Shown: positions 38,201 to 47,049 of the stretch, in pieces
How positions within the stretch are numbered: the first letter of the stretch is position 1
Layout of the letters: each line of letters starts with the position of its first letter
Assembly: GCA_036873755.1 (NCBI GenBank)
Contig: JAVTVY010019576.1
Location: forward strand, 1 to 64,000
DNA from: Hanleya hanleyi
Taxonomy: Eukaryota; Mollusca; Polyplacophora; Lepidopleurida; Hanleyidae
Length of the DNA stretch: 64,000 nucleotides
Direction: 5' to 3'
The notes under the pieces: model-generated
The model's database searches: none
Told to the model about the DNA's origin: nothing
The model's input: only the letters and a program-made list of their open reading frames with translations
Translations under genes and position numbers: made by a program

Positions 38201-41200
38201 AATAGCAATACAAATTCGAATTTCGAGATGGCATTGGTTAAAAACTGAGTTTTCTTTTAATGTCGAGATTGTTGGTGTGAATTTTGAAAACTAAGCCGAA
38301 TCGGGAGATCAAGTCGAATTCCGATAGAGTATCTCGACATTCGAAAAATATGTCTACATGGCGTACAGGAAGAACACGAATAGCATTATGAGGCGTATTT
38401 CGGTTCATTGAACATCGGTATTTGGTAACTCGTCTGAACTAAGAATTTCAAATTATATATATGTTTAACAGTTGAATGTGCTCGATAAATCTTTCTCAAT
38501 GTGATATCATGATGGGTTTGCTTCACTGAATGGTCAGGTAGTGAATACAAAAAGGAAATACTCTACTTTGTGTTATTCATACATGTCAGTACGGTAGGTC
38601 TTTTGAAGGTGCTGGTAGACCAGGAAGAAAAGTATACTCCAGCCAATCTTTATCCGACTGAAACCTTATAACCAATATTGTTACTTGTGTATAATAGAAA
38701 ATAGACCGACCGTGCACATTTAACCTACATCCTCTATCTTAGCTGTTATATATCATGTATACTATCTACACCGATTTGTCAGCCAGGTATTTCCATTCCT
38801 CAACAGGAAGTTTCGTCCTTCCTCGATGCTATAGACGGTGACCGCTTGTTGTTTCAACTTACCTCGTTAATTGGGAATGAATAAATAGATGGAAAAGCTT
38901 TACCCAGCAGAACCGTGTATCAATATACTATCATCCAGTCCGACTTTCAATATTCAGCTGTTGTCCATTAAAGACTGTTCGCGTCCCTAATAAAAAGACC
39001 TAATTCATATACCAGCATTTGCACCAAATTAAACCAAAATCTTAACAAACATAAATATTGGCTATTTTTCTGCAAGAGAGAAGCTTTCAATGAAGTTTTC
39101 AATGATGCCGGCAAGATATCATGATTCTCCAAATATTAATCCGTATCCAAGCGTCTAGTCCGTCATTCGATATTCAGTCGTCGTTTATTAAATAATTTCC
39201 GCGTCCATAATCGGCCCGCTAAATATATTTCTTATATAGGGGGCTGAAACTTACTGTGGTAAGCTGAAACTTACCACAGTATGCTCTCGAGTCAAGCTCC
39301 AATAGACAATGTAAAAAAATCCAAGATTGTCACCATGATGACGTCACAGTGACGCCGTTTTCAAAAATGGCATTTTTGACGATTTTTCGGTCGCCATATA
39401 CCCAAATGGATTCTTTTCTGAGCGGGAGGTGGTATTTATTGTAGACGAGTACATGATTCATAAATGTTCGGTTTACAGCTTGGGAAACAGAAAAATAAAA
39501 ATCAAAGGTCTGAAAACGTAACCGAAAATGTGCCCGGTGTTTCCAGCATTGGAGTCAAACTGGAAATATCTATATATGTGGTGCAGAACTTTAATATAAG
39601 ACTATATCCAGATTCATTCAGTCTGAACCGCGTTGCACTACTTTCGGCTTTTATTCGGAATTGTATTTAAGCTTTTCTTTCTCGTTTATTTCGTCGTGAT
39701 TAAAGAATTCATGAGTAGCGCTGTAGTTTTTATTCGAGAACATCCTGTGGATTACAAGTCGATTGCAGAAGAAAATATTTGCACCAAGCTCGCAAATCAT
39801 TCGTTTTGTTGACGGAAAACTGCGAGAACATGGAAGAAATTGAAGCGATATGCAAGAGGTGGGAAACATTGACGACGTCCGGCGACTAAAAAACAACCAT
39901 CTGACTCTTCAGGAAAGCTTTCCTCGGCACCGGACATTCAGACCCGAGAATACGGTGGATTCTCGGACATAGCCTTAGTATCTCAGCCGCGCTTTTATTG
40001 CAGATGTTCATGAGGAGACACTGGAAAACGATTAAATCGCGACCGATAGTTGGAAACGCTATCTAAGTACTTCAGTTTTTTCTTATATATATACTCACTT
40101 ATTCTGCTGTTGGGCGAATCTCTGCCGGAAGTGAAGAACGAATATAATGCCAACCATGATGAGAAATGCGAGGAGTATTCCACCAATCAGAGCGCCAATG
40201 ATGGCACCAGCGCCCATACACGTACATCCCTCGTCCTTAACCTGGGGTCTGGTTGTATCATGAACATTGTCGTCTGTATCCTGCGGTGTGGTCGTGCCGG
40301 TAGTGTTCGTGGCCATATCAATTTCTGTGATACAATAATCCGATTATGGGTTAAAATTAGAAATACTATTATCGTTATGATGTAACACAAGTAATTTTCA
40401 AATCTGGACCAATTCTTAAATAGATATGTCTGTTGGGACACAATACGACGGAGGGATTAGAAGTCCCATCGAAAAGCTGTACATGTGCATATCGCTATTA
40501 TTCAATGCTTACAATTTTCATCACCTATACTAACACATCAAAAGAACCAGAAAGATAAATATCACAAGATGTGGAAAAATATATGCAAGTAGTCAAGTTT
40601 TTAGAGAGACAGTGATAACCATGCAATCAATGTAAATTGCAGATCTTGTCCCAATATCCGGACACACATAACTTCCTACCCAAATAAAGTAGTGGCAAAC
40701 ACGTCCAATGTATCAAAATGTTGCTTCATTATATTCCTCAGCCCGTTAGCGAGAATTTTAGCAAAAAAAAAAAATTTGCAGCTTAATATCATGGAGATAC
40801 CTTAACGTCTAATACTCTTATCACAGATGTCTGCAGCTAATTAACAAAAGTATCTAAAACATCATTTATCCGAAATGAGACAGTCAAAACTTACAAATCG
40901 TTTAACATGAAGTACATGTATGCCAATAAAAAAGTCCTGACCATGGAATTAATCCCAGGATGCATAGCGCTCATATCTATAAGAGGATGTTACCATAAAG
41001 ATTACACGTGCAAGGTTACACGGACCATGCTTGGCTATTGTCATTCGCCTCTGCATCATTTCAGCTTCAACTCAATCATCTCCGCATCGCAGAATGCTAG
41101 TAATACAGAACACCATCGCATCACATCGCTATCAGACATCACACCATCACACCTTTGCAAAACTTACACGGAACAGCACGGCATCAGCTATTTCATCATC

Positions 41201-41817
41201 AATCTATCACAGTATAACTCACGAGATCACACAATCAAATTAATTCAAGAAATGAATTTTAATTCAAGTGGAGTGCTCAAAGGCAATGTATTATTTGTTT
41301 ATTGCAAACGGACCAGATTATAACACTTGTCTTGGTTTAGGATCAAATTCAAAATGAAACTAATTTAGTAGACTAAAGCTTCCAGATTGATAGGGCAAGT
41401 TGTGACAAATCAGCAAATAATATGGATATAGATTTGTGTCTATAAGCAGATGGTGATATATGTGGTGACTGGAAGAACTGATTATAACACAAACATAGGT
41501 AATTATACATATCGTGATGTACGTCTAGTGGTGTATGTTCTTGTCTCAGCTCAATTGTGATTATTCTGAGATCTAGAGCTAATAAAATTCAAACATGACA
41601 TATGCATATACTTTCCGCAGTGTGCATGACACGCCAGTTTTCTCGTCCCAAGGACGGGTTTACGCTAGTATAAATAATTATGTCAATCTCATTCGCTTGG
41701 GTTTTTAAATACCACTGAATGAGACGCAACTGAATTGAAAGAAATCTCACCTGATGTCATCATTTGAACTGAAGAGAAAAGACAACCCAAGATAATCACA
41801 GATCTTTTCTCGGTCAT
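35243..41817 (-). CDS. Novel single-pass membrane protein with ITIM-like tail, four exons
   Basis: Predicted exons on minus: 41,817-41,751; 40,324-40,099; 37,949-37,853; 35,680-35,243. All have GT/AG junctions and compatible phases (1, 2, 0), giving 275 aa. Exon 1 encodes a short hydrophobic leader, KRSVIILGCLFSSVQ, probably a signal peptide. Exon 2 gives a Thr-rich ectodomain (TNTTGTTTPQ, with NTT as a possible N-glycosylation site), a GCTC pair, and a Gly-rich transmembrane segment, GAIIGALIGGILLAFLIMVG, followed by basic HFRQR. Exons 3-4 form a roughly 180-residue cytoplasmic tail with two FKGD repeats and tyrosine motifs ISYDHI, EEYDIA, YYNL and YENI, plus the Pro-rich PPKKPDIPLPGLP. ISYDHI fits the ITIM pattern and the Pro-rich run could bind SH3 domains. 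I recognise no named family. It may be a host signalling receptor or adaptor. Confidence 0.6.
35862..36044. repeat. Foldback element, about 80-bp arms
   Basis: The left arm, starting AAATAAACAAATTGC, and its almost perfect inverted copy, ending CAATTTGTTTATTT, are separated by about 22 bp that includes AAGTCAAGTCAAG. One small interruption occurs near GATACAGG against CTGTATATCC. It lies in an intron of the membrane-protein gene and would form a long stable hairpin in its pre-mRNA. Confidence 0.9.
36765..36890. repeat. Degenerate short tandem repeat, AGTGATCCGAAATGAT type
   Basis: Irregular repetition of GTGATCCG and AAATGAT words (GTGAACCGAAATGATACGG, AGTGATCCGTAATAA, GAAGTGATACAGAGTGACC and so on). 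It is too diverged to give an exact unit length. Confidence 0.6.
36894..37319 (-). other. Open frame of unknown status in an intron
   Basis: A 141-codon minus-strand frame, overlapped by a 67-codon frame in another phase. Taken together they could be a frameshifted relic (for example IFLDTEKLFYHPFSMKVAVA in one frame and DVFGYFDSAVRSLIIIEGSG in the other). I recognise no family and there is no splice support, so this may be chance. Confidence 0.15.
39252..39281. repeat. Short perfect hairpin
   Basis: TACTGTGGTAAG and its inverted copy CTTACCACAGTA are separated by 6 bases. A direct repeat of GCTGAAACTTA overlaps it. It lies between exons 2 and 3 of the membrane-protein gene. Confidence 0.8.
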
Positions 41818-42475
41818 ATTGCATCGCTTGTACGTCCTATTAAGCTGTCAACTTATGAACTATTTGTAGATCCTCTGGTGGTTGAAAATAGGTTCAAGAC
41901 TAACTCACTTGTGAGTACCAGGAAGAATGACAACATACTAAGAATATCTGGTCCAAAGTTTGTATACTATGCTAACCTGTCACCTAAGAGATTTCACTAA
42001 CTTATGCCCTTCTCAAAAGGTAAGATTTTTCATTCAGATTTTCTTTAGAATTACAGAAGCGGGGTTAACCAAAGACCGTGAATTCTAAATTCTTAACTCT
42101 TTATCCTTCTCTATAAAAGGCATATCGCATCGTTCTGAACACATATGTAAGGCAGTAGTTTTACTCGTGAATATAAATAGATAGATAGAGATATTCGTGT
42201 GTTCAAACATATAAAAGACACTTTCATGTTGTATGAGCGAGGGAAGACTTCCTATTGATTCAATGAGATCGAGTAAACCTGTTTTTTGTGTAAGTATTCA
42301 ATATGGCCCTTTATCACAATCCGGTACACGGAAGAAAATATAAAAATCCTGGATAACAGGAGGCGTCCACACGAAAATGTAGGGTTATATTATTTTCGTT
42401 CAGCGATGCATGTACCTTACACGTTAGCCATGAACACCTGTCCCCCAGTAGTAGGTAAACCGCAAATTCCTTATT

Positions 42476-42780
42476 ATTTATGCAAATGAGATGACGTCAT
42501 CGATGACGTCACAGAGCTCTCGTCCAATCAGAAGCCGTCAAAGGTCAAATCCAGGTCAAAGGTCAAAAGTAGTTCCGTTACTTCCCGTCACGTGACATGT
42601 ATTCTTCCGCGGTCTGGCGGCGAGGCGGCCAGAAAGTAGTCCTGCGGTGATGCGGTCGGGCTATAGAAAAAGTAGTCCCAAGGCCATACGTTGCTTTTCG
42701 CCTATGACGTCACTATGACGTCACATCCGGGGCAAAAGATCACGTGACAGCCCGGAGTTATCTTCCCCTAGTTCTAGTTT
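42476..42780 (+). promoter_or_regulatory. Dense cis-regulatory block at the left end of the Polinton
   Basis: In 300 bp there is an octamer ATGCAAAT (about 42,481), two abutting CREs in TGACGTCATCGATGACGTCA, CCAATCAG, AGGTCAAAGGTCA (a DR1-type nuclear-receptor repeat), two CACGTG E-boxes (in GTCACGTGAC and ATCACGTGAC), and two more TGACGTCA. A GC-rich GTAGTCC-containing part, about 42,600-42,680, resembles 60,195-60,290. It lies just upstream of the first element gene and looks like a compact viral-type enhancer and promoter. Function is inferred from motifs only. Confidence 0.5.
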
Positions 42781-42782
42781 TT

Positions 42783-42960
42783 GGCGCCAGGGGCAACGAG
42801 GGACCTGGGCCATAAATACGAGGCTCAGTCACAGTGTGCGTCATTCACCGTTCGCTATTGGGTCAACCATGTCACCGAGGGACCCACCCATAAATACGAG
42901 GGTCAGTCAGAGTGTACGTCATTCACCCTTCGGCATTTCGTCAACCATGTCACCAGTCCT
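42783..42960 (+). repeat. Tandem duplication of promoter and start region
   Basis: A unit of about 80 bp is present twice, each with GGGACC, CATAAATACGAGG, GTCAGTCA, CGTCATTCACC and CAACCATGTCACC. Each copy therefore has a TATA-like CATAAATA and an ATG about 50-60 bp downstream. Only the second ATG (42,947) leads into the long reading frame. Confidence 0.75.
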
Positions 42961-43480
42961 ACGAGCCATCCTGCCCCTTACTCCGGAGGTGGGGTTACAC
43001 GTCTACGAAGATAAAGTCACCCTCGTGGAAGACCGGGATGTCTGTGTGTCGGGTCCGTAGTCCACATCGAATACGGTTACCCTACACCGTGACGGCTGGA
43101 CCAAATTTAAACGGGTGTTGAGTGGTGAGCTCGACGGAAACCTCATCCACATAGACAATGCCATCTACGTACACCGTGAGCCCTTCTTCGCACGCCCGGG
43201 GCGTTACCAAGACCCTGCGCGAGGCTTCACCCTAGACCCCGATCCGTGGACAGCCTTCGAGAAAGTGGTGCCTATTGTGGACCAGCTGTTTACACCGGAC
43301 GAGCGGTCAGCTGTTCAGTTGGGGTGGTCTCGTGCTATTGAGGACGCGCTAGCTAAACCCAATGAACAAATTTCTACCAATGAAGCGGAGGCAGACGACG
43401 ATGCCATTGATTACCCGGCTAGACTCAGTCAACCAACACAACGGTGGCAGAACCCGAACATGAGACCTCGTTATAAATAG
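42947..43480 (+). pseudogene. Possible tandem PC4-like DNA-binding protein, one stop
   Basis: The frame from ATG 42,947 runs to TAG 43,478-43,480 and is broken by an in-frame TAG at 43,058-43,060. Two stretches have the beta-strand then 'x-L/F-x-x-W-x-x-F' helix layout of the PC4 ssDNA-binding fold: VTLHRDGWTKFKRVL and, later, GFTLDPDPWTAFEKVVPIVD, the latter preceded by IYVHREPFFARPGRYQDPAR. That would be two PC4-like modules followed by an acidic tail. The identification is by pattern only, and other folds are possible. If right, the protein would bind single-stranded DNA during element replication or transcription. The gene sits first in the element, directly behind the regulatory block and ahead of the integrase. 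Its stop codon lies inside the TATA box of the integrase gene. Confidence 0.4.
43471..43480 (+). promoter_or_regulatory. TATA box of the integrase gene
   Basis: TTATAAATAG, 36 bp before the integrase ATG at 43,516. The stop codon of the preceding gene is embedded in it. Similar TATA-like words precede several other genes here: CTATAAAACC (44,584) before the membrane-protein gene, CATAATAAAAAGGG (45,775) before the basic-protein gene, and TTATAATAAA upstream of the ATPase at 4,584 minus. Confidence 0.6.
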
Positions 43481-43515
43481 ACGATACTCTCCCGGTCCAT
43501 CATCATTTTGTCACC

Positions 43516-44589
43516 ATGAAGCGCTGGGAGAAGGTGTTGGATAACTTATACTACAGTCCCAACAGTCCGGTGGCCTATAGTGCATTGTCGGCTCGCTATC
43601 GAGCGGCTAAACCCCAGGGGATACAACGCGCCCAAGTCCGCGATTGGTTAAAACAACGAGATACCTATACCTTACATCGAGCTGCCCGCCGTCATTTTCT
43701 ACGGAACCGGGTCATCGTGGGTGGTATAGATGCCCAATGGCAGGCGGATTTGGTCGATATGAGTGCGTTTGCCAAACACAACGATGGGAATCAGTACATC
43801 TTGACGTGCATCCATATTCTCTCTAAGTATGCGTGGGTGGTACCCATCCGGACGAAAACAGGGGCGAATCTCATAGCGGCTTTCAAGGACATTTTCAAGA
43901 CTGGGCGCAAACCCTTGTATTTGCATACGGACGAAGGCACAGAATTCCTCAACCGACCGTTCCAAGCCTTTCTCAAGAAACAGAAGGTCTTCTTCTTTCA
44001 CACCTACAACGAGACAAAGGCTTCCGTGGTGGAAAGGTTCAACAGGACATTCAAAGGCCGCATGTACAAATATTTCACGTACAAGAATACACGGCGGTAC
44101 ATCGATGTTCTCCCGAAACTTGTGAGTGGTTACAATCGAGCCTATCACCGGAGTATACAGAGAGCCCCCATTACCGTCACCCAACGCAATGAAGCCCAAG
44201 TCCGACGTGTCTTGTACCCCATGCAATCGCAACGAGCACCGAAGGAGGTGTTCAAGGTCGGGGACCCTGTACGGATCAGTAAAGTCAAGGGCAAGTTCGA
44301 GAAGAGTTATCTCCCCAACTGGAGCGATGAGCACTTCCTGATTAAACGGCGCCTACCCCGACAACCGCGAGTCTATGAACTGGAAGATCTACAAGGAGAA
44401 CCGTTGCAAGGGACGTTTTACGACGTAGAATTACAGCCCGTGGTGAAAACGAAGCAAGACTACTACACGGTGGAGCAGATTTTGAAAACCGAACGTCGAC
44501 GTGGCAAACTGTTTCATTTCGTCAAATGGCAAGGCTGGCCCAGCTCGTTCAATTCCTGGGTCGCGGCCAACCAGGTGAAACGACTATAA
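43516..44589 (+). CDS. Polinton retroviral-type integrase with chromodomain
   Basis: An intact 357-aa frame. Residues 1-70 are basic. The rve core follows: Asp 78 in WQADLVDM, Asp 139 in LHTDEGTEF and Glu 173 in ASVVERFNRTFKG give a complete D, D, E set. An SH3-like region holds VFKVGDPVRISK. Residues about 318-357 (YTVEQILKTERRRGKLFHFV, then KWQGWPSSFNSWV) form a chromodomain, which in this family may guide insertion to modified histones. The enzyme integrates the element's DNA through its terminal repeats. The start is fixed by ATG 43,516, 36 bp behind a TATA box. The 3' end overlaps the next promoter. It is the best-preserved enzyme of the element. Confidence 0.95.
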   Translation: MKRWEKVLDNLYYSPNSPVAYSALSARYRAAKPQGIQRAQVRDWLKQRDTYTLHRAARRHFLRNRVIVGGIDAQWQADLVDMSAFAKHNDGNQYILTCIHILSKYAWVVPIRTKTGANLIAAFKDIFKTGRKPLYLHTDEGTEFLNRPFQAFLKKQKVFFFHTYNETKASVVERFNRTFKGRMYKYFTYKNTRRYIDVLPKLVSGYNRAYHRSIQRAPITVTQRNEAQVRRVLYPMQSQRAPKEVFKVGDPVRISKVKGKFEKSYLPNWSDEHFLIKRRLPRQPRVYELEDLQGEPLQGTFYDVELQPVVKTKQDYYTVEQILKTERRRGKLFHFVKWQGWPSSFNSWVAANQVKRL

Positions 44590-44645
44590 AACCAGACATC
44601 ACTACCGTCATCCTTCATTCCACGCTCGACCATGAACACGGTGCT

Positions 44646-45107
44646 ATGGACAAACAACGACCGCCTCTGAACATTACGTTTCCCAAAACGCGCAAAGCGC
44701 AAATGGGCTTTGTGGTGACATTGGTAACCCTGCTGGGTGTGTTGTATGGCGTCGTGTACCTCGTCTCTCTACTTAACCAACCTAGAACACCAACCGTGAG
44801 TGCCAGTCAAACCAGTCTACAGATAGCACCCGTGGTCGAAACCACCCCATTCACCACCACACCGACTATACAGTCTACATCAACCTCCACACCGAATATA
44901 CAGTCCACACCTACACCAAGTATTCCGGTGTCCAGTACAACCACCCACAGTGAGCGTTCGTCGACAGCGGTACCACAGCTCGACGCACCGACAACTCCGG
45001 TTCATTCGTACCAAATTTACAAGAGCGGTTTACCACGACAGCGGATACACGTTCAACCATGGACCCCCGGTGGCAACATCCCTTCACTTGCGTCATCGCA
45101 GGACTGA
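44646..45107 (+). CDS. Single-pass membrane protein with Thr/Ser/Pro-rich region
   Basis: ATG 44,646 opens 153 codons. A basic N-terminus (PKTRKAQ) is followed by a hydrophobic segment at residues 20-43 (MGFVVTLVTLLGVLYGVVYL), then about 75 residues dominated by Thr, Ser and Pro with repeated TPTIQST / TPNIQST words, ending in a less biased tail. The topology suggests a membrane anchor with a mucin-like or flexible domain. I do not recognise a family. A TATA-like CTATAAAACC lies about 60 bp upstream, at the integrase stop. The 3' end overlaps the ATPase start by about 49 bp in another frame. The frame can be extended upstream into the integrase to 44,526, but the upstream part is a shadow. 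No breaks are seen. Confidence 0.6.
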   Translation: MDKQRPPLNITFPKTRKAQMGFVVTLVTLLGVLYGVVYLVSLLNQPRTPTVSASQTSLQIAPVVETTPFTTTPTIQSTSTSTPNIQSTPTPSIPVSSTTTHSERSSTAVPQLDAPTTPVHSYQIYKSGLPRQRIHVQPWTPGGNIPSLASSQD

Positions 45108-45667
45108 CGGGTTCCGGCAAAACGCACTTCGTCAGGAAGCTCCTCTAACACGCCGACAGCATGATCACCCCACCCATTGCCCGAGTCGTGTGGTGTTACT
45201 GAGAATGGCAAGCGGCGTATGCAGCAATGCCCTACATCACGTTCGTGGAAGGGTTACCCAACTTGGCAGATATGGAACCGGACACCTTGGTGGTTCTGGT
45301 TGATCTCATGGCGGAAACGGATGCCCGGGTCACACAACTCTTTACGAAAGGCAGCCATCATCGACGGTTGAGCATCATCTATATCGTCCAGAATCTGTTC
45401 AGTAAAAACAAAGAACATCGGAACATCAGCTTAAATGCCCACTACCTGGTGATCTTCAAAAACCCGAGAGATACCACTCAACTGCTGCACCTGGCGAGAC
45501 AGATGTACCCCGGACGCACTGCGTTTGCGTTGGAAGCCTTTAAAGATGCCACAACTCCTCAGTATGAGTATATGCTCTTCGACCTGAAGCAAACCACCCC
45601 CGACCACCTTCGACTACGGACCGGTATCTTTCCCGGAGAGACCCACCACATGTGCATGCAAAAATAA
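45059..45667 (+). pseudogene. FtsK/HerA-type packaging ATPase (Polinton), two stops
   Basis: One frame from ATG 45,059 to TAA at 45,665-45,667, interrupted by TAA at 45,146-45,148 and TGA at 45,200-45,202. The P-loop is AGLTGSGKTHF. The signature VVWCY precedes the second stop, which replaces a residue usually present before EWQAAY. A Walker B-like LVVLVDLM follows, with Val where the partner pseudogene at 4.1 kb has Asp. Then come LFTKGSHHRRLSIIYIVQNL and NPRDTTQLLHLARQM. About 200 codons is usual for this family. It powers DNA packaging into virions. With a stop right after the P-loop it cannot give an active protein unless stops are read through. Its start overlaps the membrane-protein gene. 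Confidence 0.85.
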
Positions 45668-45817
45668 TGTAAACACACCCACAGTGGCTCCCCCAGCTGG
45701 TGTGTGTATGTGACGATGGGAATAATAAAACATATAGAACACACCCTCCTTGTTTATGTTGTCTTTGTCGACCCATAATAAAAAGGGTAGGATTGCTGGT
45801 TCTAGCATTAGTTGTAC
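45668..45817 (+). promoter_or_regulatory. Spacer with polyadenylation signals and TATA-like box
   Basis: After the ATPase stop, AATAAAACAT (about 45,722) could serve as a polyadenylation signal. CATAATAAAAAGGG (about 45,775) could be the TATA box for the basic-protein gene whose ATG is about 40 bp further on. Confidence 0.4.
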
Positions 45818-46162
45818 ATGATGTCTGCTCGAGTACGAAAGCACGCTCTGACGCTCCGTGTATTGAAGACGGTCCCACCCGAGTTGGTCCAAACCATTGT
45901 ACGTGGCGCAGACCCTGCTCTCGTGTGCTGTCTGTGTGAGATTGGACTCAATATCTTAAAAGGCAACGTACCACTGCCTCCGGCTCAGAAGGCGAAGTTG
46001 GCCAAGCATAAGACAGGTCTGCGAACCTTAGTGCAGAAGCAAGTCTCTCAAACACAAAAGAAAAAGGTGTTACAGAAAGGCGGCTTTCTCGGGGCCACTT
46101 TAGCACCGTTGGCCGCTTCCGTGTTGGATCCAGTATTGGGTAGACTGTTCGGCCGACAATGA
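45818..46162 (+). CDS. Small basic pX-like virion core protein
   Basis: Intact frame of about 114 codons (ATG 45,818 or 45,821). The first half is helical with a Cys pair (LVCCLCEIGLNILKGNVPLP). The middle is strongly basic (KAKLAKHKTGLRTLVQKQ and QKKKVLQKGG). The end is hydrophobic and small-residue-rich (GGFLGATLAPLAASVLDPVL). The basic stretch followed by a GGFLGA-type tail resembles pX/mu-like core proteins reported from adintoviruses and Polintons, which condense DNA in the virion. This is from motif resemblance, not a search. Its stop overlaps the next gene's start as ATGA, suggesting translation from one transcript. No breaks are visible. Confidence 0.6.
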   Translation: MMSARVRKHALTLRVLKTVPPELVQTIVRGADPALVCCLCEIGLNILKGNVPLPPAQKAKLAKHKTGLRTLVQKQVSQTQKKKVLQKGGFLGATLAPLAASVLDPVLGRLFGRQ

Positions 46163-47047
46163 ACCACACAAAAAAAATGGTCCTCGTCGAACCTCGGCTC
46201 TTTCACAACCTCCAATCACCGTACTCCGTACCCTCTACGGTGAAGACGATAAACACACTCGATGAAGAGATGCGTCAGATCTTACAACGACCGGGGTTAA
46301 ACGACAGTGAGAAAGTACAACAGTACAATGAAACGCTTCAGCGGTACATGACGTTCATGGACCAATACAAAACCCTCTCTACCCCAGCAGCATCACCACC
46401 ACCACGCGACACACCACCGACCTCAGTACCGCTCCAACAGCCGCCATTACCAGGGGTACCACCAACAGCCCCACAGTGGGTCGAAGGCGAAGTCCTGAAG
46501 AGTGTACCTGCAAGGACCGGGGTTAAACGACAGTGAGAAAGTACAACAGTACAATGAAACGCTTCAGCGGTACATGACGTTCATGGACCAATACAAAACC
46601 CTCTCTACCCCAGCAGCATCACCACCACCACGTGACACACCACCGACCTCAGTACCGCTCCAACAGCCGCCATTACCAGGGGTACCACCAACAGCCCCAC
46701 AGTGGGTCGAAGGCGAAGTCCTGAAGAGTGTACCTGCATCGTTCAAGAAACAATCTGGCCTGGTATTACAACGGATGAAAAAGGAATGATGGAATGATAA
46801 AGGTGAACTACTGGTACAGAATCAGGTGGTCCTCGGTACCCACATGACGGAACTAGTGAATGACCTGATGCGTCAACGCAGGTCGCACACGGATCCTCGA
46901 GGATGGGAGGTCTTCGCTCAAGGCTTGAAAGACATGCATGTACCACAGGAATTGGTGGGGAACCCCCAGCGCTGGGCCTGGATGCAGCGTGACTCGCCGG
47001 TGCACGCGCGAAGACGCGCATCGAAGACCCAGGATATCTTTTCTTAA
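46159..47047 (+). pseudogene. Polinton virion-associated protein, broken by 226-bp duplication and a stop
   Basis: Opens at ATG 46,159 (KKMVLVEPRLF) with a coiled region, NTLDEEMRQILQRPGLNDSE, followed by a Pro-rich linker. A 226-bp tandem duplication (46,289-46,740) shifts the frame, since 226 is not a multiple of 3, so the first copy ends shortly after VLKSVPA. The second copy continues in frame 2 through SFKKQSGLVLQRMKKE to TGA 46,787-46,789, after which the same frame runs on through a C-terminal region with GWEVFAQGLKDMHVPQELVG to about 47,047. Similar proteins sit between the basic protein and the capsid gene in Polinton-like elements. I cannot name its function; a minor virion or assembly protein is plausible. 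Confidence 0.6.
46289..46740 (+). repeat. Recent 226-bp tandem duplication
   Basis: GACCGGGGTTAAACGACAGT starts at 46,289 and again at 46,515. The two copies are identical except for about one base (CCACGCGACA against CCACGTGACA). This near identity means the duplication is much younger than the element, or has been homogenised. An assembly artefact is also possible. Confidence 0.9.
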
Positions 47048-47049
47048 AC

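Noticed and set aside
43699..44334. 211-codon minus-strand frame
   Set aside because: Antisense shadow of the integrase; no motif of its own.
44526..44645. Upstream extension of the membrane-protein frame
   Set aside because: Overlaps the integrase chromodomain in another frame; ATG 44,646 after the TATA-like box is the better start.
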